In this document: piece after piece, positions 16,015-23,509 of the stretch
Position numbering within the stretch: position 1 is the stretch's first letter
How the letters are laid out: each line of letters starts with the position of its first letter
Assembly: GCA_030378005.1 (NCBI GenBank)
Contig: JAUCGF010000131.1
Coordinates: 1-35,425 of the forward strand
DNA from: Desulfococcaceae bacterium HSG9
Lineage (GTDB): Bacteria > Desulfobacterota > Desulfobacteria > Desulfobacterales > JAUCGF01
Direction: 5' to 3'
Length of the DNA: 35,425 bases
Made by a program: the position numbers and the translations under genes
The notes under the pieces: model-generated
Database searches by the model: none
What the model was told of the DNA's origin: nothing
What the model saw: only the letters and a program-made list of their open reading frames with translations

Positions 16015-17010
16015 ATGAAAAAACGACTCATTTTATTTGTGATGGTATTGTGTTTTATCTTTGGGATTAATTCTGTTTATGCCGCCAAAAAATTAAAACG
16101 CTTAGGCCGCAATCCTTTTTATAAAGGCGGCCTGACAGTTACGGCTGATGATGTTTCTTCAATTATATTTGAATATGCCGAAGATTTGAAAACCGGGTTT
16201 AGTAAATCCGGTGCTATTTCGCTTTACTCTCCGTTTATGGCACAGCTTAAACCCGGTGCGCTGGAAGAAGTCAACGTTTATCCTGGCGAAACCCTGATGT
16301 GGATGATATATAAAAAGGGAAAACGAATTAAAGTGTTAAACGATGTTGAGTGGGATGGTAAAAAACCGTTCACGGCTTTCCGTTATGTCGTTCAACATAA
16401 CGATAACGCATACGAATTTATTATTCCCAAAATATGTATTAATGTTGCTTTAAAAGGTATCACTGTTGTGCCACAGCAGCCTGAAATGCCTGTTGCCGCT
16501 GTGGTTGCCCCCACTCCAGAGCCTGAGCCTGAGCCAGCGCCTACACCTGTCGCCCCAACCACTGCGGCTAGAGTAGCGGCACCGCCACCGCCTAAAAATT
16601 GTTTTTTTGTAGGAGACATCGGTGGATTAAGAATGGATCCGCCACCAGAGACATTCCACCTGCCTCTCAGAGCCGGTTATATGTGTAAAGTGGCTGAACA
16701 ACTTGCTGTTGTGGGGCTTGTCGGCGGTGCGCCTTTGTTAAGCGGATGCGGAGACCGACCGGCTACGTTAGGTGATGTTATCCTGGCTTATTACCCTGTG
16801 TCACGCTTCTTTATCGGCGGTGGTGCGGGTTTTTGGCACACCAGTGAAAAAACCAGAGGGGATGCTGTTGTTAAAACAGGCTTTCATTTAACCGAAAATG
16901 TTGGTGCCCCCAACGTTGTTCTTTACCTTGAAGGAAGATCCGCTTTTGATGAATTTGACCGTTTATCTGAAGACGGTCGTTTTGGCGGCGGACTCCAACT
17001 TCATTTTTAA
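16015..17010 (+). CDS. Secreted or outer-membrane protein of unknown function with proline-rich linker
   Basis: This 331-residue protein has a clear signal peptide (residues 1-23, cleavage after VYA). The N-terminal domain (about 24-158) is of unknown function and includes EVNVYPGETLMWMIYKKGKR. A Pro/Glu/Ala-rich linker follows at about 160-200. The C-terminal domain (about 205-331) has short alternating hydrophobic strands, a Gly-rich FFIGGGAGFWHT turn and a terminal aromatic (QLHF), as in outer-membrane beta-barrels. I do not recognise a named family. Two cysteines, in GYMC and SGCGDR, could form a disulfide. The gene stands alone between a candidate promoter and a strong terminator, so it is probably monocistronic. 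Confidence 0.65.
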   Translation: MKKRLILFVMVLCFIFGINSVYAAKKLKRLGRNPFYKGGLTVTADDVSSIIFEYAEDLKTGFSKSGAISLYSPFMAQLKPGALEEVNVYPGETLMWMIYKKGKRIKVLNDVEWDGKKPFTAFRYVVQHNDNAYEFIIPKICINVALKGITVVPQQPEMPVAAVVAPTPEPEPEPAPTPVAPTTAARVAAPPPPKNCFFVGDIGGLRMDPPPETFHLPLRAGYMCKVAEQLAVVGLVGGAPLLSGCGDRPATLGDVILAYYPVSRFFIGGGAGFWHTSEKTRGDAVVKTGFHLTENVGAPNVVLYLEGRSAFDEFDRLSEDGRFGGGLQLHF

Positions 17011-17037
17011 ATTTATACCGTACCCGCAAATAAGCTT

Positions 17038-17080
17038 AAACCTAAGGGTTTTTAGAGAAACCCTTAGGTTTTAATTTTTT
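17038..17080 (+). terminator. Rho-independent terminator
   Basis: A perfect 14-bp stem (17038-17051 and 17058-17071) with a 6-base loop is followed by TTAATTTTTT. It lies 28 bp after the stop of the 16015 gene and points along the plus strand. The convergent pfaD gene ends at 17127. Confidence 0.9.
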
Positions 17081-17126
17081 AAAGAGTTAATAATCCTATA
17101 AAACCCACCCCCTGATAGCATAACGC

Positions 17127-18782
17127 TTAATCTTCAAGTAACGAAGCTATTTTCGAGAATCGCAGCGGCGTAAATATGTCCGATCCGGCGGGTAACCGGA
17201 TGCCCTGTAATCGGAGCCAGTTTACACGCGTTTGAATAGCCGCTCCCAAAAGTAAATTCAACCCTACCGTTACGGTTTTACGATTTTCCGATTTTTCTAA
17301 AAACGAACCTTTAACCCATTCGTTAAAAGCCCCCATTGCAGGCCCGCACCAAATTTGAAAATCCATCTTACGTGAGGGTTCCCCGGTAATGGCCCAGTTC
17401 GAACTACGCCCCAAATAGGAACGAAACACCAAAGCCATTTGGTGTTTTGGATTATTAAGCGCCCGCTTAATTTGCCCTGCATCGCGCGTTTCAAAAAAAC
17501 GGCGGGTTTCCTGCCATGCCAGTTCAAAACGGGCTTGTAAGATTCTTTGTTCCACATGATGGCGCTGTTTTTCAGGAATGTCATCAAAACAATCATAATT
17601 ACGATATAATTCATATAGTTTGGCCGCACGTACGGCAAACATTGTGCCGCGTTTCAACACTTGCACTTTAACGCCCATTTCAAACATATCGGCCGACGGT
17701 GCCATTGTGACATCCGCCTGTTGAACCTCGGCAAGCAGTAATCGCGCGGCTTCAGATACACCGGCTTCAACACATGCCTGATTGACCGAACCGGTCAGAA
17801 TATAGGCTGCTCCCATAGCAAAAGCCGCTGCGGCTGACTGCGGTGTGGCAATCCCACCGGCGAGTCCCACACACGGCGTATGCGCATAGTTGTATTTTTG
17901 TGTTATCCTGTTCCGTAAATTTAACATTGTGGGAAGTAAAGTGATTGCCGGACGATTATCTGTATGGCCGCCGGAGTCCGCTTCCGCGGTAAGATCATCC
18001 GCCATTGGAATCAGACACGCAAGGACAGCTTCCTCCTGTGTGATTTTGTTTTTTGCCAGTAACTGTTGTAATATTTTTTCTGGAGGAGGTGAGAAAAAAT
18101 GTTGGGCTACCTCAACTCTGGAAACTTTGGCGATAATCTTATTCGGACATACAATGTTACCATTTTGCTCTTGATGAATTCCTTTGACGCGATAATAGAC
18201 CAATGCTGATGTCAGTCTCATATATGCGGATGCGCTGATCAGCCTTACTTTATGTTTTAAATAAAGCTCAACCAAGGCGAATTCAAAATCAGGCTCATTC
18301 GGATTGTGAATCAGGTTGAAGCCGTAAGGAAGGTCTTTCAGACTGTTTTGCAAACGGACTACGGCATCCTCGACTGTATCAAGTTCAAGACCGGCAGCAC
18401 CGAAAAAGCCCAGCATACCGTTATGTCCTGCCGCTTCAACCATTTCAACCGAAGTGATACCGTTGGCCATCGCGCCGACGATATAAGCATAACGTAAACC
18501 ATGTCTTTTTTTAAACTGATTATCACCCAGAGATTGAGGTGCTAACGCAGGTGCATAAGCGGCTACGGGATAGCACTTAGCCGTGTTTGGTGGTCGAACC
18601 TGGTTGGACGTTATCAATTCGCCTTTTCCCACTGCCAATTTGCCATCTACATCTAATAGAAATACAGGTTGAGTCACATGCCTGAGAGCTGATTTAATCT
18701 CTTCATCATCGGGTTTTGGAGGTGTATCTGCTTTCATCTGCCAGTTAAACATTTTTTTCCTTTCATTGTCTGAGGCCATCAT
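17127..18782 (-). CDS. pfaD: PfaD-family enoyl reductase / nitronate monooxygenase-like FMN protein
   Basis: This 551-residue protein is of the usual PfaD length and has the FMN-binding TIM-barrel of the 2-nitropropane dioxygenase group. It shows YIVGAMANGITSVEMVEAAG near the N-terminus, GMLGFFGAAGLE, CVGLAGGIATPQSAAAAFAMGA and the TGSVNQACVEAG glycine-rich stretch. In omega-3 PUFA synthases PfaD is the trans-acting enoyl reductase, and related proteins serve trans-AT polyketide synthases. No PfaA, PfaB, PfaC or other PKS gene is in the window, so here it is an orphan. AAGGA about 5 bases before the ATG supports the start. The reaction is inferred from the family; the substrate here is unknown. 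Confidence 0.85.
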   Translation of the reverse strand: MMASDNERKKMFNWQMKADTPPKPDDEEIKSALRHVTQPVFLLDVDGKLAVGKGELITSNQVRPPNTAKCYPVAAYAPALAPQSLGDNQFKKRHGLRYAYIVGAMANGITSVEMVEAAGHNGMLGFFGAAGLELDTVEDAVVRLQNSLKDLPYGFNLIHNPNEPDFEFALVELYLKHKVRLISASAYMRLTSALVYYRVKGIHQEQNGNIVCPNKIIAKVSRVEVAQHFFSPPPEKILQQLLAKNKITQEEAVLACLIPMADDLTAEADSGGHTDNRPAITLLPTMLNLRNRITQKYNYAHTPCVGLAGGIATPQSAAAAFAMGAAYILTGSVNQACVEAGVSEAARLLLAEVQQADVTMAPSADMFEMGVKVQVLKRGTMFAVRAAKLYELYRNYDCFDDIPEKQRHHVEQRILQARFELAWQETRRFFETRDAGQIKRALNNPKHQMALVFRSYLGRSSNWAITGEPSRKMDFQIWCGPAMGAFNEWVKGSFLEKSENRKTVTVGLNLLLGAAIQTRVNWLRLQGIRLPAGSDIFTPLRFSKIASLLED

Positions 18783-18845
18783 TGTAATCCTTAAAGGGCA
18801 AGTTATTTCATTCTTAATTCATTGTCAGCATGAATAAACGAAATA

Positions 18846-18869
18846 ATTAATATGTGAAAGTCTATATAT
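18846..18869. repeat. Single terminus of the MITE-like repeat family
   Basis: ATTAATATGTGAAAGTCTAT and the next four bases match the terminal arms of the elements at 8254-8371 and 15411-15520, but there is no partner arm or interior nearby. It lies 64 bp upstream of the pfaD start and may be a decayed copy. The 211-bp gap 18783-18993 between the divergent genes shows no other supported feature. Confidence 0.55.
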
Positions 18870-18993
18870 TTTCATCTTGAAAAACAAAACATTTATAAGT
18901 ATAGTCATATATTACTCGTATGAATTAAAGGTTAAAATTAACCTGATAAATCAAATTAAAGAATTTCAGAGAGGTTCCCGCATAGGAGGAACA

Positions 18994-20085
18994 ATGAGTT
19001 ATCCGGAAGCGATTTTTAAGATTGTTGAAAATAATGACTGCCCTTTTTATACTCTTGGGGATAGTTTTGTTTTGTCAGGCCATTCATTTTCATCGAAGAT
19101 TGATGATGAAAATGAATTCGATATTAATTCCACGGTTACATTTCCAAAAGAAAAAATGATTTGCCGGACACTTGTCGGCAATCTGCTTACGATTCTGATT
19201 CTCTATGAGACTATGTCCAATATTGAAGAATGCGAACGTAGTTGCAGCGGTTGTACGGGTTCTATCCAGTTTGCATTTGAAAAGCGTAAAAAGATGATTA
19301 TCCCCAACGGCGTTCAACAAGAGATGGACACAGAAAAAATTGCCAGCTTATTACGTAATTTTTCAATTTTTCAAAGTTTAAGTGGAGATGATCTTAGAAC
19401 ATTTGTTACCTTTTTACAATTAAGAAAATATCTCGCAGAAGAAATAATCATTAAAAAAGGTGAAGCTGGAACGAATCTGTATATTATTGTTTCCGCTCAG
19501 GTTGAAGTTTTAGATGAAGAGGGCGTGAGTTTGGCGTTTCTCGGCCCTGAAGAAGTTTTCGGTGAGATGAGTCTGCTTTCAGGTGAACCGGTGGGTGCTA
19601 CCATTAAAGTGGTTAAATCCGGTATCGTACTTTTTTTGAGCGGTAAAAATTTCAGAAAAGTTTTGGGAATGTTTCCATCTTTACAAATGTATTTTGCGCG
19701 TCTGCTCGCCCGTCGGCTTACACAAACGAATATCGTTCGCGCTCAGGAAATCAAATCAGGTATGATTGGCAAGCTTGCCGATATGCCGCCCTCAGAATTA
19801 TTTCAAACTTTTAATATCAATCAAAAAACAGGTGTGCTCAATTTAACTGTTTCCGGAGGAGCCGCTCAAGTTTATTTTAGGGAAGGTTCTCTTATCAAAG
19901 TTAATTTTCAGGGCAAAGATGATAAAGAGGCATTGTATGAAATTATGACCAAAAAAAGGGGACGTTTTCAATTTCATGCGGAACTTCCGGAAAAGGAAAA
20001 AAATACACCTGAGATCGGCAACTTCATGTGGCTTTTAATGGAAGGCTTGAGACGCGCCGATGAAATTAAGGAAAAAGCTGTTTAG
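18994..20085 (+). CDS. Cyclic-nucleotide-binding-like and DUF4388 (PATAN) regulatory protein with N-terminal Cys cluster
   Basis: The ATG at 18994 is preceded by AGGAGG at about 4 bases; the frame extends 39 codons upstream but without a ribosome site. The 363-residue product has three parts. The N-terminal domain (1-110) has cysteines C80-x3-C84-x2-C87, and C16 and C57 may join them in a metal or redox site. A CNB/Crp-type beta-roll (about 125-240) has FGEMSLLSGEPVGATIK; the arginine that normally holds the cyclic-nucleotide phosphate is missing, so cAMP/cGMP binding is doubtful. A DUF4388/PATAN domain (about 255-355) ends the protein. There is no DNA-binding helix-turn-helix, so it probably signals through protein contact. 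It is 38 bp upstream of the substrate-binding protein gene. Confidence 0.82.
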   Translation: MSYPEAIFKIVENNDCPFYTLGDSFVLSGHSFSSKIDDENEFDINSTVTFPKEKMICRTLVGNLLTILILYETMSNIEECERSCSGCTGSIQFAFEKRKKMIIPNGVQQEMDTEKIASLLRNFSIFQSLSGDDLRTFVTFLQLRKYLAEEIIIKKGEAGTNLYIIVSAQVEVLDEEGVSLAFLGPEEVFGEMSLLSGEPVGATIKVVKSGIVLFLSGKNFRKVLGMFPSLQMYFARLLARRLTQTNIVRAQEIKSGMIGKLADMPPSELFQTFNINQKTGVLNLTVSGGAAQVYFREGSLIKVNFQGKDDKEALYEIMTKKRGRFQFHAELPEKEKNTPEIGNFMWLLMEGLRRADEIKEKAV

Positions 20086-20123
20086 GTTCATTTCATATTT
20101 TAATTTTAATGAAAGGGAAAATT

Positions 20124-21620
20124 ATGAAAAAAACACTTTGGATTATTTTGTTTCTGGCAGCATTATTTTGTTCTGGCAATTTATGGGCTGATACGCCGAT
20201 GCGAGGAGGGCATCTGATCGTAAGCCAACCTGCGGAACCGCCCGGGCTTGATCCCACCGGAAATACGGCGGCCGCGATTGACCGGGTTGTTTACGCCAAT
20301 ATTTACGAGGGCCTTATCGGTGTAAACCGCGATGGTAAATTTATTCCCAAACTGGCCTCAACCTGGGATATTTCTTCAGATGGCAAAAAATATACATTTC
20401 ATCTGCGCCAAAAAGTGAAGTTCCACAACGGCGAAGGCTTTAACGCCCAAGTTGCCAAATGGAATCTTGAAAGAGCGATGGGTAAAGAAACGACCAATCC
20501 CCATCCCGAATTTTTTCGCGGCATTGACCAAATAGAAACCCCGGATGACAATACCCTGATCATTACGCTTAAAGATTCCGACGCTCTTTTCATTCCTCAC
20601 CTGGCCGAAGGGGATGCCGTGATGCTCCCGATGAAAGAGTATGAAAAGGCCAAATCCAACCCAATTGGTACCGGGCCTTTTAAATTTGTCAAATGGGTGC
20701 GTGGTGACCGGGTTGAAATGGAACGTTATAACGAATACTGGAACCCCCAGTTGCCTTATTTGGATAAAGTGACGGTCAAAATCATTCCTGACGCAATGGC
20801 GCAGATTGCCGCTCTTAAAGCCGGTGATATTGATGTTCTCAGCAACATTGCCGCCCCTGAAACCGCTAAGATGTTAGCCGCTGATAAGCGTTTTAAAGTC
20901 GGTAACGGAACCTCAACTGCTGAAGTGATTATGTCCACCAACAATAAGGCTGAACCGTTTGATAACAAGTTGGTGCGTCAAGCCATGGCGTATGCTATTG
21001 ATCGCCAGGCGCTCGTTGAATTGGCTATGTCCGGTTTCGGAACGCCCATCGGATCACATTGGTCCCCCGGAACACCTTACTTTGTCGATTTAGCTGCCAA
21101 ATATTCTTACGATCTTAAAAAGGCGAAAGCGCTATTGACGCAGGCCGGCTATCCCAATGGTTTTGAAGCTACAATCAAACTTCCTGACAAATATGAATAT
21201 TCAAGGCGCGCCGGTGAAGTGGTCGCTGATATGCTCGGTAAAGCAGGTATCAAACTGAATATCGAAATTGTTGAATGGGGCCAATGGATTGCCCGTATTT
21301 TCAAAAAAAAGGAATATCAACTTACGGTTATCGGGCATTCAGAAGCGTGGGACATCGGTATTTACGCTAACCCGAATTACTATTTTCAGTATGATTCAAA
21401 ATCATTTCAAGACGCGTATCAAAAAGCGATCAAGGCACCTGACGAAGCTGAGAAAAAGAAATGGTTCGGTGTCTGTCAGGAAATTATTGCAGATGACGCT
21501 GTCAATGGTTACCTGTTTTCAGCTCCCAGCATTCCGGCAGTCAAAGAAAAGGTAATGAACTGGTGGGATAACTATCCGACAATTGTCCATGATTGCACAG
21601 AAGTTTGGCTGAAAAAATAG
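20124..21620 (+). CDS. ABC transporter substrate-binding protein, family 5 (peptide/nickel type)
   Basis: The start chosen at 20124 begins a signal peptide (MKKTLWIILFLAALF, cleavage near LWA); five extra codons upstream are possible but less typical. The 498-residue product has the DppA/OppA pattern: GGHLIVSQPAEPPGLDPTGN at the N-terminus, YANIYEGLI, WDISSDGKKYTFHLR, KFHNGEGF and VRQAMAYAIDRQALV. These periplasmic proteins capture di- or oligopeptides, nickel chelates or glutathione. No permease or ATPase gene is near, so it either feeds a transporter encoded elsewhere or senses a ligand. GAAAGGG lies before the start. It is probably co-transcribed with the CNB-DUF4388 gene. Confidence 0.88.
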   Translation: MKKTLWIILFLAALFCSGNLWADTPMRGGHLIVSQPAEPPGLDPTGNTAAAIDRVVYANIYEGLIGVNRDGKFIPKLASTWDISSDGKKYTFHLRQKVKFHNGEGFNAQVAKWNLERAMGKETTNPHPEFFRGIDQIETPDDNTLIITLKDSDALFIPHLAEGDAVMLPMKEYEKAKSNPIGTGPFKFVKWVRGDRVEMERYNEYWNPQLPYLDKVTVKIIPDAMAQIAALKAGDIDVLSNIAAPETAKMLAADKRFKVGNGTSTAEVIMSTNNKAEPFDNKLVRQAMAYAIDRQALVELAMSGFGTPIGSHWSPGTPYFVDLAAKYSYDLKKAKALLTQAGYPNGFEATIKLPDKYEYSRRAGEVVADMLGKAGIKLNIEIVEWGQWIARIFKKKEYQLTVIGHSEAWDIGIYANPNYYFQYDSKSFQDAYQKAIKAPDEAEKKKWFGVCQEIIADDAVNGYLFSAPSIPAVKEKVMNWWDNYPTIVHDCTEVWLKK

Positions 21621-21699
21621 CAGGACAGGATATAGCTGAATTACATATTAGCCGGAAAAAGCCGCATAATCGCTGGTTATGACGCCTAAACAAGACCCT

Positions 21700-22413
21700 A
21701 TGAATATACTAAAATATATAGCGATTTTAACATCATTATTTTCGGCACATGCTGAAGCAAAAGATTGTGTAATTCTTCTTCACGGTTTAGCTAGAACTAA
21801 GGGGTCATTATCCAAGATTCAATCGGCCTTAAATGATGCCGGCTACCATACAGTCAATAAAGGTTACCCTTCGACGAAGCATAAGATTGAAAAACTGGCG
21901 GAAGATGCAATTACAGAGGCTTTATCTTACTGCCCAACCGGTAAAAAAGTCCATTTTGTCACCCATTCAATGGGTGGTATTTTGGTTCGCCAATATTTAC
22001 GTACAAAAACAATAGCTGATTTGGGTTGTGTTGTGATGTTGGGGCCTCCAAATAAGGGGAGCCAAGTAGTAGATAAACTTAAAAATATTCCGGGCTTCAA
22101 ACTTATGAATGGCCCGGCAGGCATGCAACTTGGTACAGGAAAACTGAGTATGCCAAATAAGATAGGTCCTGTTGATTTTGATGTTGGTATTATCGCTGGC
22201 ACACGAAGTATCAATCTCATGCTATCTACTATGCTGCCTAATCCGGATGATGGTAAGGTCTCGGTAGAGAACACAAAACTTGAAGGTATGACGGATCATA
22301 TATCGCTTCCGGTGACGCATTCTTTCATGATGAACAATAACGAAGTTATAGGCCAGGTTAAATACTTTTTAAAAAACAGAGTATTCGATCTAAAAAGTGT
22401 AAAAAATCATTAA
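21700..22413 (+). CDS. Secreted alpha/beta-hydrolase, triacylglycerol lipase/PGAP1-like
   Basis: The ATG at 21700 starts directly at a signal peptide (MNILKYIAILTSLF, cleavage near AEA); the longer frame from 21679 adds seven polar residues. The 237-residue protein has the lipase pattern: an oxyanion-region VILLHGLART, the nucleophile elbow THSMGG (serine), and likely acid and base in NPDDGKVSV (aspartate) and PVTHSFM (histidine). Cleavage of an ester bond of a lipid or similar substrate is expected in the periplasm or outside the cell. The gene lies 79 bp after the substrate-binding protein gene without an obvious terminator. Confidence 0.82.
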   Translation: MNILKYIAILTSLFSAHAEAKDCVILLHGLARTKGSLSKIQSALNDAGYHTVNKGYPSTKHKIEKLAEDAITEALSYCPTGKKVHFVTHSMGGILVRQYLRTKTIADLGCVVMLGPPNKGSQVVDKLKNIPGFKLMNGPAGMQLGTGKLSMPNKIGPVDFDVGIIAGTRSINLMLSTMLPNPDDGKVSVENTKLEGMTDHISLPVTHSFMMNNNEVIGQVKYFLKNRVFDLKSVKNH

Positions 22414-22580
22414 GATGAACCTCGATTCCACCTTCGGAAATAAGCGCTGAAAACAAGGGAATATCACCTGTGCCGCTTGATGTTCGAGATATCAGCGTTT
22501 GAATGTGATAAAGTAAAATGACTGGGAATGTAAATTAAATTTGCATGAGCAAGGAAACGAGACATCCCTAAGGAGGTCAG

Positions 22581-23504
22581 ATGATGGCACTATATAAAAA
22601 CATGGAAGAAACCGTCGGCACCACACCGATGGTACGACTCAATCGTATTGCTGAAAACACTCAGGCTGAAATTTGGGCTAAACTGGAGTTTTTTAATCCG
22701 CTCGGCAGCGTCAAAGACCGCATCGCTTCAGCAATGATTCAGGCCGGTGTGGTGGATGGCCGGATTGGCTCGGAAACACTTATCGTAGAACCGACAAGTG
22801 GAAATACCGGCATCGGTCTGGCGTTTATATGCGCCGCCAAGGGGTTGCGCCTTTGTCTGACCATGCCGGACACAATGAGTGTTGAACGGCGTAAATTATT
22901 ACGCCATCTCGGCGCAGAATTGGTTTTGACGCCCGGTGCTGACGGAATGAAAGGCGCAATTGAAAAAGCCGGTCAAATTTGCGAGGAACATGCCGATGCT
23001 TTTATGCCCAATCAGTTTGCCAATCCGGCCAATCCGAAAATTCATCGGGACACCACAGCCGAAGAAATCTGGCGGGACACTGACGGCCAGATCGATATGC
23101 TGGTGTCCGGTGTCGGTACTGGCGGCACGATTACCGGAGTGTCACAGGTGCTGAAAAAACGTAATTCCGCTTTTAAAAGTATCGCGGTGGAACCCGAAGC
23201 TTCACCGGTGTTATCCGGCGGCAACCCCGGACCTCACAAAATTCAGGGAATCGGTGCCGGTTTTGTTCCGGAAATCTTGGATCGCACCTTGATTGATGAA
23301 GTGATCACCGTTGCCAACGAAGACGCGTTTAAAACCGCTCGTCTGCTGGCTGATATGGAAGGAATCCTTTGCGGTATTTCATCCGGCGCCGCGGTTTGGG
23401 CGGCACTTCAGGTCGCTCAACGTCAGGAATTGCAAAAAAAACGAATTGTCGTTATTTTACCAAGTACCGGGGAACGGTATCTGAGTACTGACCTTTTTTT
23501 ATAA
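22581..23504 (+). CDS. cysK: Cysteine synthase (O-acetylserine sulfhydrylase)
   Basis: This 307-residue PLP enzyme makes cysteine from O-acetylserine and sulfide. Visible motifs are NPLGSVKDRIASAMI, whose lysine forms the PLP Schiff base, EPTSGNTGIGLAF binding the substrate carboxylate, GVGTGGTITG holding the PLP phosphate, and PSTGERYLSTDLF at the C-terminus. The length is normal. AGGAGG (22571-22576) precedes tandem ATGs at 22581 and 22584; either may be used. The 167-bp gap before it shows no clear terminator or promoter. The gene ends only 5 bp from the end of the convergent prsK gene. Specificity between CysK and CysM cannot be decided by eye, but CysK is favoured. Confidence 0.9.
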   Translation: MMALYKNMEETVGTTPMVRLNRIAENTQAEIWAKLEFFNPLGSVKDRIASAMIQAGVVDGRIGSETLIVEPTSGNTGIGLAFICAAKGLRLCLTMPDTMSVERRKLLRHLGAELVLTPGADGMKGAIEKAGQICEEHADAFMPNQFANPANPKIHRDTTAEEIWRDTDGQIDMLVSGVGTGGTITGVSQVLKKRNSAFKSIAVEPEASPVLSGGNPGPHKIQGIGAGFVPEILDRTLIDEVITVANEDAFKTARLLADMEGILCGISSGAAVWAALQVAQRQELQKKRIVVILPSTGERYLSTDLFL

Positions 23505-23509
23505 ACGAT

